Positions 37,817 through 47,993 of a DNA stretch of 51,863 nt are shown here, in pieces. Under the pieces are notes generated by a model. It saw only the letters and a program-made list of their open reading frames with translations. It was not told the DNA's origin and ran no database searches. Positions within the stretch are counted from its first letter, which is position 1; every line of letters begins with the position of its first letter. The DNA lies in NCBI GenBank assembly GCA_022497145.1, contig MU386005.1, forward strand, positions 1 to 51,863. Direction: 5' to 3'. The stretch comes from Rostrohypoxylon terebratum (Eukaryota > Ascomycota > Sordariomycetes > Xylariales > Hypoxylaceae). Position numbers and translations under genes: made by a program.

Positions 37817-39541
37817 CTAAAATGCACTCAACCGACAGTAACAAGACGCCTTGATCGGTATATCCGCACCCTCAATTGCCTTGTCCAGCTGCGGCTTGAT
37901 CTTCTTCGCCTCCTCGATCCGTCCCAGCTTCACCAAGCACTCGTGATACCCATGTAGCGCCCACACGTTATTCCTATGTTGCAGAGCACGCGGTAACCTC
38001 CCGCTAATCCCGAGATCGTCGGCATATACTTCAACCGCCTTGTTATAATGTCCTTGCTCAACTAGCAGTGCGCCTAGAGCATGAGCAGGAGGTTGCATCC
38101 ATCCCCAAGGCTCATCATACGGTAACTTAGCACTCCTGTCAACCGCCGTCCTCAAGTGCTCAAACGCGGTCTCGTAGTTATCCTCACGATATGTCAACTC
38201 CCCATCTAGCATCGCCTCGGCTACTCCCAATATATCCACGCACTTATTGTTAAACACCGTCCTCGACTCCAGCACCCTCCCCAACCGATCCCCAAACACA
38301 TTCCTCTGCTCTCGCGCATTCTCCACATCCCCCTTCGCCGCATATGCCATACCTTTCGCATAAGCGACCATAGCATTCGTCGTGCAATACAACCCCCCAT
38401 CCTCCTTCTCCCGCAACCCTAAGATCTCATCCCACAGCCCAAACCGAATCAGCGCATGCACCCTCATCCCCACAAACCCCTCCAACCAATCCGCCATCGG
38501 CGGGCTCTCTACACGGAGTAGGGACTCGGGCAGGACGGCCTCGATGCCGGACACCGTATCCAGCGCGTCGGCTCTCCGTCCAGCAAACATAGCCGCATAC
38601 AGACGGAAGTGCAAGTCATGCATACGATACAGCGTATAGAACGCCTCGCCCCCATTCCCCTCCTTTTCGAAGAACTTATTGTCTGCCACTATGGCGGCCT
38701 GGTTAGAGCTTATCGCCGCCACGTAGTCCCCTACCAGCACATCGATGTGCGTGGGCATGTGATTCAGGTGTCCGGCATCCGGAACCAGGGCGCGGAGCGT
38801 GTTAGCGGCCGGGAGCGCGGTCTCGGGGTGCTGCGACATCTCCATGAGGTGGATGTACAAGTGTAACAACCCCGGGTGCTGGGACCCACCATCCCGGGCC
38901 ATCGCGCGCTCGAGGATCTCTTTCGCTTCTAGTGTGCGGGCGTTTGGTGCCGGTTCCCCTGTATCCAGGTCCCAAAGCTGCCACGGGGTAAGATTCATGA
39001 GAGCGTCGACGTACAGCGTGGCGATATCCAGGTCCTCCGGGAACTGTCGATACACACCCCCCATCGCATCCGCATACCCCGTATTCCAAACCTCCCACTT
39101 GCTCTCTCCCACCTCCTCATCCCCGTTCCCATCCCCTCTCTTCTCCTCCGGGTACCTAAACCTCAACGCATCAACAAGCGCGCGTTCAACCTCCCCCACC
39201 CCCTCCCTCCCCCTCCTCGCCATCTCAATAGCCTCACGCGTGCGGCGCATGACATCCCTCAACTCCGTCTCGTCGAAGAACTGCCACGGCTTGTTATAGT
39301 TCGGCCCTAACACGTACGCGAGACCCCAGTACGCAAACACACAGTCCCCATCCTCAGAAATCGCGCGCTCGAAGCACTTCGCCGCTTCCTCGTGGTTGAA
39401 GGCGTAGCTCCAGATCAGCCCGCGGTTCGCCCACTCCCTTGCCGCTTCGCTGGTCGAGGTTACGGGACGTCTGTAGGTGCCGAGGTTGTAGTACTCCTCT
39501 CCAGATTGAGAGAGACTCTCTGGCTTGAGATTATCTGACAT
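37817..39541 (-). CDS. Tetratricopeptide-repeat (TPR) protein
   Basis: Single-exon gene of 574 aa with ATG at 39541. It is helical throughout with TPR-like pairs. The clearest repeat starts about residue 38 with WANRGLIWSYAFNHEEAAKCFERAI and continues EDGDCVFAYWGLAYVLGPNYNKPW. A later one includes HALGALLVEQGHYNKAVEVYADDL, and the last is HGYHECLVKLGRIEEAKKIK. A conserved HMPTHIDVLVGDY segment in the middle is seen in TPR proteins of bacteria and fungi of unknown role. There is no signal peptide or membrane segment, so it is likely cytosolic. TPRs mediate protein contacts; no enzyme domain is visible. It converges with the DJ-1-like gene, and no functional link is evident. The family call is firm but the specific function is unknown. 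Confidence 0.85.
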   Translation of the reverse strand: MSDNLKPESLSQSGEEYYNLGTYRRPVTSTSEAAREWANRGLIWSYAFNHEEAAKCFERAISEDGDCVFAYWGLAYVLGPNYNKPWQFFDETELRDVMRRTREAIEMARRGREGVGEVERALVDALRFRYPEEKRGDGNGDEEVGESKWEVWNTGYADAMGGVYRQFPEDLDIATLYVDALMNLTPWQLWDLDTGEPAPNARTLEAKEILERAMARDGGSQHPGLLHLYIHLMEMSQHPETALPAANTLRALVPDAGHLNHMPTHIDVLVGDYVAAISSNQAAIVADNKFFEKEGNGGEAFYTLYRMHDLHFRLYAAMFAGRRADALDTVSGIEAVLPESLLRVESPPMADWLEGFVGMRVHALIRFGLWDEILGLREKEDGGLYCTTNAMVAYAKGMAYAAKGDVENAREQRNVFGDRLGRVLESRTVFNNKCVDILGVAEAMLDGELTYREDNYETAFEHLRTAVDRSAKLPYDEPWGWMQPPAHALGALLVEQGHYNKAVEVYADDLGISGRLPRALQHRNNVWALHGYHECLVKLGRIEEAKKIKPQLDKAIEGADIPIKASCYCRLSAF

Positions 39542-39804
39542 TGTGACTTGTGCCCTGGTGAGTGTGGGAGAGTGGCCGTTTGTGGTGGTGGTGGGTGGTG
39601 GTGGTAGTGGTGGTCACATCATGGGATACGATGGCGCCACTTAATTCTCCATTTTTACATAAAATACGTGGATCGTTCTATCGGGGCTGACTGTTGACTT
39701 TCATGATACGGGGTTATGTCCCTTTTGAAATCATTTCTATGCGAGTATCCGGTATCGTAACCCCTTTGTAGTGTCGTCAAAACGCGCACCTCGACGTGTT
39801 TAAC

Positions 39805-39850
39805 GTGGGTAGTACCCATGAGTTATGGGCTTAAAAGCAGGAGTTTAGGA
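39805..39850. repeat. Partial copy of the CCCATG repeat
   Basis: The segment CGTGGGTAGTACCCATGAGT followed by TATGGGCTTAAAAGCAGGAG resembles, in the same orientation, the right end of the repeat at 41296-41340. That end has CGTGGGAACCCATGGG, then a second CATGGG, then TATGGGTTAAAAAGTAGTAG. It may be a shorter copy of one repeat family. Confidence 0.5.
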
Positions 39851-41151
39851 GGGTGTGGTACCGATTCGCACATTATATCCTGAAAATATGTCACGATGCA
39901 AACATAGGGGCTAGGAAAAGACTCTATTGTTGCGCGAAGGGCTCTAAGCTATCTTGCGCTATGGAACGCGGTATATACTAGAATCCCTCTTTTTCTGGCT
40001 ATCTAGGGATGCTCCGTCAACCAGCTCCTCCGTAGGCTTATCCTAGCTCCGTGGCTTCCACGGGAATCTTCGCAGAAGGCCTGACACCCTGAATCTCCCC
40101 CAACAAGTGAGTCGGAAGGAGAGCACCATGGCCTTGGCAGCCCCAGTAATGAGAAGACTCGGATTGTCTGTCCTATATTACAGCAAGAGCCACTCGTAAT
40201 GCCGAAGATGTTTGTTATATCCAGATAGAACCTTCCTGGTAACAAATTTTTGTTTTTTTCTGATCTGTCCCAGGTTATCAAACGATTCAGTGGAGTGATT
40301 GGTTTTGCCCCGTTGCCATCTACATAGCTTATCCCAGAGTTCTCCCAAAGTTCGTTGGGCCTTTTGAATGTGCCTCAGTTTACTTGTGGTGCTGCTGAAT
40401 GCATTTATGACATCCTATCTCCGAGATAGTGTGCTTATAGCCGCTGGAATTGGAGTCGAGCAGGACAGACTTGAACACAAGTTAGTTAGTTTTTTGAGGT
40501 ATTTAGATAGATGCTGGGTTTTATTTACGAAAAGTCGTCTTCTGACTCGGCCCCGATGTCCATCCATCCTCTCTCTATCTAAAGAGGGGACATTATGGCG
40601 TGTGAGCCAAATGAGGCAAGGCTTATGAAGTAATCTATGTTAGCTGATCTGATGGCGCACAAGGAATTGATTATACCAGATGGAACTTACTATAGTCTAC
40701 CTAGTCTCCTACACGGTGTATGAAGAAGGCGATTAGGAAAAGAGGGAACGCATATAACCTAAAGAAATGAGCGACTCTCGGGTAATTGCGATGGAAGATT
40801 GAATGATAATTTGAGAAGCGTTCTTGGAGCAATATGGCTCTGATAATGAGATGAGTAACATCTACACTGCTTCTTATGGAGATGTGAACAAACGGAGAGG
40901 TGCTACCAGTTGTAAAGCACCAAGACACACGATGATTGGGTAGTAGTAGTTGATTGATTAAAGGAGAAAGATCTCGAGGACTTCGAGGACCTCCCGCTCT
41001 ACCCTTAGATTGCCGAGGTAACGCATCATCTGATTCGGAATACCGGAATCCGAAAGCCTAGATATGTATACAAGTAGGGTTGAAGTGAGCGACGGCGGGT
41101 CGTGGGGTGATGCTGCATGTGCCTCACGTGTTCTCTGGGTAGGCTTTGGTC

Positions 41152-41340
41152 GTGGGAACCCATGGGGTACCCAAGCGTGGGTTTTTTGATTTCTTGGGTA
41201 CCCATGGGTTTTTTTGTATAAAACCTTTTATTCTTTTATACCAGAAATCTGGGTATTATGAGGTTAATCCCTCACTTAAACGCGTGAGAGTTTTTAGCGT
41301 GGGAACCCATGGGTCTCATGGGTTATGGGTTAAAAAGTAG
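41152..41340. repeat. Palindromic repeat element with hairpin
   Basis: Arms at about 41158-41176 (AACCCATGGGGTACCCAAG) and 41193-41210 (CTTGGGTACCCATGGGTT) are complementary except for one extra G, with a loop of about 16 bases. The left unit GTGGGAACCCATGGG recurs directly at about 41299-41313. These features are seen directly; the nature of the element is not known. Confidence 0.75.
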
Positions 41341-42305
41341 TAGCCTATCTCTGGGCGGGATGGATTACTCTTCATAAAACAGTGTGGATAATAGGTAGGT
41401 AAACTTCATGGTTGTAGTTGGATGGTTGCATCCTGAATGTGGTAGGTAGCCTGAATGATGCATGTTTATGATTGGAGAAAATGTTGTATTGGGATAAATA
41501 GAGAAAGGAATTCTAAAGGTGTATGGAAAAGGTTCTTCTCTCGCCAGAGTTTCTAGTATCAAAAATCTATTCTTTTACGTAAAGTGTTCGATGATAGTAC
41601 AGCGATGACTGAAGCCGAGTGAAATATAAAGTTTGGTCGTATCGTGCTAGGTTAGAATATTGGGTGACTGGAAGGTACGCTTCTGGTACCTACAAAGAAG
41701 ACTGTGACTTCGTGATAACATGAATGACTGAAATGATATACCAGCCTACTGCTACTACCTACCTAGTAGTAGGGTAGGGACCCAGAAAGTAGACTTAGGT
41801 GTATCCTCTCGTGTTCCAAGGCTCCTTCCTTTACTCGTGTCTTCACTCCAACTGTATTTTGGTCAGATAACAACCGTCTAACGTCATCATGATTGCAATG
41901 TTGGTAATAAACCCCAAATTAGGTCACTCCATCTTGATGAGTGGACTCGCTACTGCCCACATAACACATTGAATGTCAATTTGACTTTAGAGACCAAAGC
42001 TTGCTGGACTGTTGACCGGTGAAGTATGTTGGTGGTGTTACGTAATCAAGTAATTAAGAAGGGATTTCAGTGTTTTAGATTGAAAGTTTAAAACCGAAGA
42101 AAAACAACATCATTAATCCTATTACAAGGATCATGTAAAATGTATCGAAGCAATTCTAATCAATGCTACCTAGGATACCTACATTACTCCTATATTGAGC
42201 ACACCGTAACCTGATTCCATTCTCTACACAAAACTCCTAGGATATCAAAGAATAGTACATAATCATCATCGTTCGAAAGGTATACCGCAATATTGTCTGT
42301 TATAA

Positions 42306-42781
42306 CTTAGCAGATACGAGAGCCGGCCCCAGATTTGTTTTTGGTATCCCGACCAAGCTGCCAAGGACCAAGGTGCCGAAATATCCACAGGCAAGGTAAT
42401 TTGGTTTATTAATAGCAAGACTTTTCTACACTTATCTTCACATGTCGCGCGCGTCGTGGAGAGTTCATTAACGCTATTCTTACCCATACTCCAACTGGCG
42501 AAACAAGGTATTCACCGAAGGATTCACGGATACATATTGCACATGAAACATCTTTCGGCCCAGACCTCAAACGAGCTCGAAGCTATAGCAGAATCAAAAC
42601 TACTATTCGAAAAGAACCTGAAAGTTGAGAATATGGTGAGTCAATTTTCAATGAGTCTTAGAATTTTGCTAATAAAGCCTTAGATGTAGTATTTGCTATG
42701 AAGTACTCGCTCCTGGACAAGATGTCCAAAGAGATCCAACGGTTGAAACATGCACTTGGGTTGGACGATCTGCGCAACTGA
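42306..42781 (+). pseudogene. Possible decayed coding segment
   Basis: A frame is open for about 126 codons from 42306 to 42683 but has no ATG near its left end. It reads like protein (segments CFWYPDQAAKDQGAEI and ELEAIAESKLLFEKNLKVEN). At 42636 a GTGAGT donor and a TTAG acceptor at 42683 bound a 48 bp intron-like segment. Beyond it, a frame with YSLLDKMSKEIQRLKHALG looks like a helical, coiled-coil tail ending at 42781. The phases across the intron do not match, so a normal gene cannot be built. I recognise no family; it may be a relic or coincidence. Confidence 0.22.
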
Positions 42782-43361
42782 GAAACATGTAGGTTACGTG
42801 CCAAACATGAGGACGATATTCGAGTACCGTCGACTGGCCAAGACTGCTGAGTGGAGGATCAACGCGATCCCATGGGATGCTAAAGAACCGTTAATATAGA
42901 AGTTTGTGGTGAACATACTACTAATTATCATACGGAAATAGATATAAGGTACCATTGCATTTTCTAAACCAGCTGTTTCTAAACTAGCTGGAGGTGTACA
43001 CGACGACGGGGCTGTGTAATTGTCTCCTTTCAAAGTGGACTTCGATTCAGTAGTCTCTTGGTGCCTGTGACTTCCAACGAATGGAGGCTGAATCTTTCAT
43101 CATGAACTGCATGATTTGTTCAAAAAGGGGAACGTCCCCAGATTAGTCAGTCTATAAATTCCACCAACGCTTGCCACGCTTAGCTTATCTCAGCTAACCC
43201 AAATGGATGGTAGATGAATTTTAGTCCGGCAATTGGCGAACGGGGTAAGCTGACTCAATCGGCTATTATCTAATTACCCTAGCTGCCTAGTTTCTAGGAT
43301 TCCGATAATGTCGATCTTCAACCTCATTAGAACCACCTCGGCGACATGGATCTTTCTCTGG

Positions 43362-44780
43362 TTAGATCTTGCTGATCTTCTCACTCCGTAGCAAGGCACG
43401 CACGGCCTCTTCCTCTCGCGCCTGGACAGTAGGAGTTTTCCCTTGCCGTGGTCCAATTTCAGGGATCAGATATCCACCAGGTATGTAATGCTGGTCCTCT
43501 TGAGAGGGAAGTGGGTGGCCAAGAAACCACCACCACCAAGCACCAGGTCCCCAACGGTTCCATATCGTCGGCTTGACGTAGTAGGGTGCTGCGACGTATG
43601 ATGTTAGGAGAGTCCGGCTTTGGTGCTGTAACGTCGCATTGTTGGACGAGTCGACTTGTGAGTAGGGACCTTCGGGATCGATGACGCGAGTTGGCTCGAT
43701 GGTTAGGAAGCTCGGTCTTGGAAGACATAGATATCGCAGCGCGAGCTTCCTACTCGTTAGTATCACCTTCACGCACATCCGGTGCATGGCAAAAGGTGCC
43801 GGATATCCGACAGCGATGCGGAGAGGATCATCCATCAAGGCCACCAGAAATTTGGTGGTGATCTGCTTAAGATTGTGCCCCGGAACTCCCCATAAAAGCA
43901 TGTCCACGGCGGTAGATGCCAAGAGGTGGTTTGCCGGCATGTGTCGCATTGTGTGGTCTTCGTAGAGCTGTTGCCAAGCAGACAAAGAGTGAAAGAAACT
44001 CAACCCAGAGTCAGGAGAAGCATTAGCAGGGTCATTTAAATCGACAGAAACACCGTCGAATATCGAGATCGCGTGGCTCGTTTTCTCTTTCTTAGCCATA
44101 TCGGCGAACTCCCTTTTCCAATCAATGTCAAATGCATCGGCTAGCCCGCGGTAGAGCATCCCAATAGCAGATAGCTCGTCATCTGTCAAGCTCCTCCATT
44201 CCCAAGTATTGATCAAACGCACTGGCTGGGTCGCAAGAGCCGCAAGTGTGTATAACATGTCATCTTCTCTTACTTTGCCCGCCTTGCGATAAGCTGCATG
44301 AATCGCTCTTGTCCGACCCATAGCCTGGATCCATCGCTCCGAACCCCAATCAGCCAACGCAAACTCCACGAAAAGCGCCCATGTTTCTGAGTATCGGCGT
44401 GGGACAGATGATTTCGAGGACAGGTACGCCGTCTTGTCTAGAAGAGACGAGATAGTTGGGATAGCATATGTTCGGAATAGCGCAAGCTCGATGCCTTTCA
44501 CGAAGAGGAAGGGAAACTCTGCGTTGATCAAGGATCTATAGACGATCTGAGCGCGACGTACGGAGGAAGCGTAATCTTCATGTTGGGGGACATTAAGGAG
44601 AGCCTTGGTGTTTGAACGTGCGCGGCGATATCGAAGTAGGCGAATTACGATTAGGTAGAAAGAAATAAGAAAGATGGGAGTCGTGACGGAGGACTGGGAG
44701 TAAGACGTCCATATGCGAGAGAGTGGTGGAAGATAATCCTTCGGTATAGACATGGTTCCCCAGGGTTTGAATGGCTTCAT
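43362..44780 (-). CDS. MpaB/DUF2236 (rubber-oxygenase-fold) membrane oxygenase
   Basis: Putative ER-membrane oxygenase of the MpaB family, whose founder cleaves the farnesyl chain of a mycophenolic acid precursor. Single exon, 472 aa with ATG at 44780; an alternative ATG is codon 10. A hydrophobic N-terminal helix at about 34-51 should anchor it in the membrane. The family core is clear: GRTRAIHAAYRKAGKV at 155-170 with conserved-looking Arg158 and His161, then DDMLYTLA, QPVRLINTWEWRSLTDDELS and a helical region with His276, His280 and His285. These histidines are candidates for metal or haem contact, judged by analogy with Lcp/MpaB proteins. It lies 253 bp downstream of the UbiA-type gene on the same strand, which suggests shared regulation and an action on the terpenoid or prenylated product of that enzyme. 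The substrate is unknown. Confidence 0.86.
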   Translation of the reverse strand: MKPFKPWGTMSIPKDYLPPLSRIWTSYSQSSVTTPIFLISFYLIVIRLLRYRRARSNTKALLNVPQHEDYASSVRRAQIVYRSLINAEFPFLFVKGIELALFRTYAIPTISSLLDKTAYLSSKSSVPRRYSETWALFVEFALADWGSERWIQAMGRTRAIHAAYRKAGKVREDDMLYTLAALATQPVRLINTWEWRSLTDDELSAIGMLYRGLADAFDIDWKREFADMAKKEKTSHAISIFDGVSVDLNDPANASPDSGLSFFHSLSAWQQLYEDHTMRHMPANHLLASTAVDMLLWGVPGHNLKQITTKFLVALMDDPLRIAVGYPAPFAMHRMCVKVILTSRKLALRYLCLPRPSFLTIEPTRVIDPEGPYSQVDSSNNATLQHQSRTLLTSYVAAPYYVKPTIWNRWGPGAWWWWFLGHPLPSQEDQHYIPGGYLIPEIGPRQGKTPTVQAREEEAVRALLRSEKISKI

Positions 44781-45033
44781 GGAACACGAGATTCTTTCAT
44801 GGGTTCAGAAGGATAGGTAAGGAATGAGACATGTGTAGGTGGTTATCATATATTGAGGGGATATCTGGGGAATTCTATGGTACTCGGTAATTTTGGATCC
44901 AGTATTCTAAGTCCAATGACCTATCAAAGGTCTAGGGATGGTAAGTTAAAAACCATACGACCAACACCTATCACCAACGAACTGTACCACTCTTCAACGG
45001 CTATTCAACTGCGCACGACCCTCAGCCCTATAG

Positions 45034-46045
45034 TTACGTGTGGGCTGCGGTCATGGGCAGAAAGAATATACTGATCAACCAGACACTCCACCACCTATAG
45101 GTTATCGCATCCTCCACCGCATCGCGCAATACGATGACCCGCCACACGACCAGGGACCCCAGACCCAGTACCACTAGCGATCCGATTAGGGACCACGACC
45201 AATAAGCAAGGCAGACCACCGACCACGATACTACACCCATTGCGATACTTGATCGACATATACCGTCTCCAAGGTCCAGGGGTGCAGTGCTCCGCAACCT
45301 CGCTCTATCTCCCTCCTGGTCCTTGAGATCCTGGACCTGCATGGTAGTCATGATTATGCACGCAACCATAAACAGCCATAGGGAGGCCTGGGCCCCAGCT
45401 GAGTCCTCGCCGGCGGCGACCTTCAGGGCGCCGGACCCGTAGACAAAGTACGCTGCACCATTGATCAGGTTGCGCAGGATAAAGTGCTCGTCGGCGCCCC
45501 CCAGATCGTTGTACATCCATGTCAGCACTAGGCAAAACGCCGTCTCCTGCGCCGCGCCAAGACATAACGCACACAGTCCGAACACCAGGGGGATTCCAAG
45601 CAGCAGTAGCTGCCTAGCCTGGCTAGTATCCAGCTTGCCGGCCGGCAAAGGGCGCCAGGGCTTGTTGATCGAGTCTTCCAGGATCGATGCTTCGCTCCTC
45701 TGGTTCGATATCGAGAACAGGAACACGTTCAGCCAGACCCAAGTAAATGTCTGCGGCAATCTCAACCAGATCTCGGTACGAGTAGCTACGATGCCAAACT
45801 GCCCTGACGCTGCCGTGAGCGTGCCGAGGAGCGTCACCGGTATGATCATGGTAGGGATGTCGCTGCGTGGGAAGAGCCAGAGAGTATAGAGGACCGAGGT
45901 AAGCGAGTAATCTGTATTCATTTTATGCATCTGGACAAGCATTAGGCCAATATTCGTATGCGAATCCTCCTGGATTCCAATATTCACATACCTTAGCGTC
46001 CAGGCCTCGATTTCTTTGAACCATGTCTGCACTTTTGTATTCCAT
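45034..46045 (-). CDS. UbiA-superfamily prenyltransferase or terpene cyclase
   Basis: Integral membrane enzyme with about seven to eight hydrophobic helices. Two exons are inferred, 46045-45992 and 45930-45034, giving 316 aa. The 61 bp intron (GTATGT donor, GTCCAG acceptor) keeps phase. The start is the ATG at 46045 because the frame open at 46062 begins with TTG. The first Asp-rich region is at 94-114 (core SNQRSEASILEDSINKPWR). The RPLP end fits UbiA enzymes, but the canonical N-D-x2-D-x3-D is altered to N94-Q95-x2-E98-x3-L102, with an acidic pair E103-D104 beside it. The second motif is normal: D219-x2-D222-x2-G-D226. Fungal UbiA members of this style include the fumagillin sesquiterpene cyclase Fma-TC, so farnesyl diphosphate cyclisation or aromatic prenylation are both possible. 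It is paired with the MpaB-like gene downstream and divergent from a PTH11-like receptor. Confidence 0.87.
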
Positions 46046-46831
46046 GATGATAATAACCTCAAGAATGCTTAACCTAGGCAGGTAGATCCAAATCACAAGA
46101 CGCCAGAATCAATTGACTTATAACTAGGTACAGATCGGATGGGAGTGGACACCGAGACGCCGATATGATCATGATTCAACCCCATTTATACGTTCGAGGC
46201 AGTAGTCTTGCGGCACGACTAGAAGCCATTGGGCATATTACTGGACAGAAGCCATAGGAAGGCAGGATAGAATGGCGTTGGCCATTCCCATATCTCTCTA
46301 TTTTTTAACACAACGTAACTGAAGCAAATGGAAGACGATGATGGTTACTGACTTAGGCAGTATGTCCTAGTCTATCTTTAAAATGCCGGGCTATCTAAGA
46401 ACGATGTTAGGTTATATATCCACTCTGTCATCCTTCGTGCCAGGAACGCCGCACCAACCAATTAGATTACACTGTCAAACGATATCTAGCCCATTATAGA
46501 AGTCGGACTATTTTACTGATTTTCCTGAAGAAGTCAGAAATAGCGTGGGGCGACCAGTACCTACGCACTTGAGGATGGTGATGTTGCATGTCATGCAGCT
46601 CTTCATGCGCCCCTTATTAGCGACTTCCAGGGGCATTGCCCAATCTCCACACAGACATTAGGTATATCCTTCTCCCCTAAGATGCGTATGGCTACACGTC
46701 AGTTTACTGTCGCTGCCGACATAGTCTTACTCGTTGCTCCGTTTCTATTTATTTTTTTCGTTCCGGAACCTTTTAGGCAGATTTTCCAAATTCTCTTTGG
46801 TTCAAGTTGTTATCTGCAACTTACTGCGGCC
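46046..46831. promoter_or_regulatory. Divergent upstream region of the UbiA and PTH11-like genes
   Basis: About 790 bp separate the two divergent ATGs. On the minus strand TATAAATG at 46190-46183 lies about 140 bp before the UbiA ATG and is a fair TATA box. The receptor side is T-rich just before 46682, where an upstream in-frame ATG would lengthen the receptor by 50 residues. Confidence 0.45.
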
Positions 46832-47993
46832 ATGCCACCAACAAACGGCGAGTCTGTCCCGCAGAGGGTCGTGAACGGCGGGCCGGCTATCACGGCGGTT
46901 ACCTCTATACTGCTCGCTATCGCAATAATATTCGTTGCGTTGCGCTGCTATATACGGGGACTGATGACCAAGAATTTTGGTTGGGACGATGGTTTCATGG
47001 TGTTCACTCTGGTAAGTTTGCAACTTCCATAGTAGGTGACATCTTATTTCTAAGACATCCTGTCTTCTAGGGTGTCCTCATCGCCGGGGATGTTGTGATA
47101 TTCAAGATGGTAGAGATTGGTGTTGGTTACCATCTCTCCGAGCTCGCCAACCCCGAAGAAGCAGCTTTGACGCTTCTCAAATGGAACAGCATCTACCAAG
47201 TATTGAATGTGGTCGGGGCATTCTTCACCAAGCTCTCTATCGGCGCCTTCATCCTGCGCATTAAGGACACGAGAAATATGAAGTTGGCGATCTGGCTATT
47301 CCTAACACCGCTTGCGTTAACCACTCTCGTGGTCGTCTTCACGGTCCTTCTCCAATGCATACCACTGGAGGCACTCTGGACGCCAACTATCAAGGGACGC
47401 TGTATCTCGCCAAACGTGCCGCTTACAGTCTCCTATGTGCAATCCGCGTTTGCGATCTTGACAGATTTGTTCTTAACTATCTCGCCAATAGCCATTCTAT
47501 GGAACATCAAGATAAGCATAAATAAGAAAATCGGCATCTGTGCTCTTATGAGCTTGGGTTTGATGGCAACGATTGCCAACGCGCTGAGGAACGCCTATAT
47601 TCCCAACTTGACCGAGTCTGATTTTACATGTAAGCATATCTTCGTATATCCTAAAGTATCTTGTTCTCCTGTTAACAATGTCCAGTTACGATCGTGCCCA
47701 TCGTGATGGTTGCAGACCTCGAGTTTTCTCTCGGCGTCATTGCTGCCTGTATACCGACACTGATGCCCCTGTTTAAGAAGCAGAAACAACGCTCAACATA
47801 CAGCAAAATGAGCGGCAAGCAATCTGCAGCTTCAAGCCGGCACTACGATGGAAGTGGCAGAGGGAATACCCTCCCTTCGCAAAATTTCTCAACTATAACT
47901 ACTGTGACTCAAGGGTACCCATTGCATGATCTTAGCGACAAGGATAAGGATCGCATAACACTGCAGCACACCTACACAGTTGAGCGATCGTAG
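46832..47993 (+). CDS. PTH11-like seven-helix membrane receptor (fungal rhodopsin-domain family)
   Basis: Putative plasma-membrane G-protein-coupled receptor of the Pezizomycotina-specific PTH11 class. Three exons are inferred: 46832-47011, 47071-47629 and 47686-47993 (introns 59 and 56 bp), giving 348 aa. I prefer the ATG at 46832 because MPPTNGESVPQRVVNG is a typical start. The ATG at 46682 would add 50 mostly hydrophobic residues. About seven hydrophobic segments are visible, with the family landmarks FGWDDGFMV after helix two, IYQVLNVVGAFFTKLSIGAF, a long extracellular loop with Cys residues (LLQCIPLEALW, KGRCIS), and PIVMVADLEFSLGVIAACIPTL in the last helix. No CFEM domain is present. 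The tail of about 75 residues is polar. It is divergent from the UbiA gene, so it could sense a cue for that locus, but this is only positional inference. Confidence 0.9.

Larger units (their letters stand above)
39542..43361. other. Gene-poor region, 3.8 kb, with palindromic repeats
   Basis: No intact gene is supported. It contains related GTGGG..CCCATG repeats at 39805-39850 and 41152-41340, and a possible broken coding segment at 42306-42781. A TACCTAGTAGTAGG stretch lies near 41755. It separates the TPR gene from the MpaB/UbiA locus. Confidence 0.6.

Noticed and set aside
43362..46045. Assignment as a mycophenolic acid cluster
   Set aside because: No polyketide synthase, O-methyltransferase, P450-hydrolase fusion or IMP dehydrogenase is present in the window; only the UbiA/MpaB pairing is shared.
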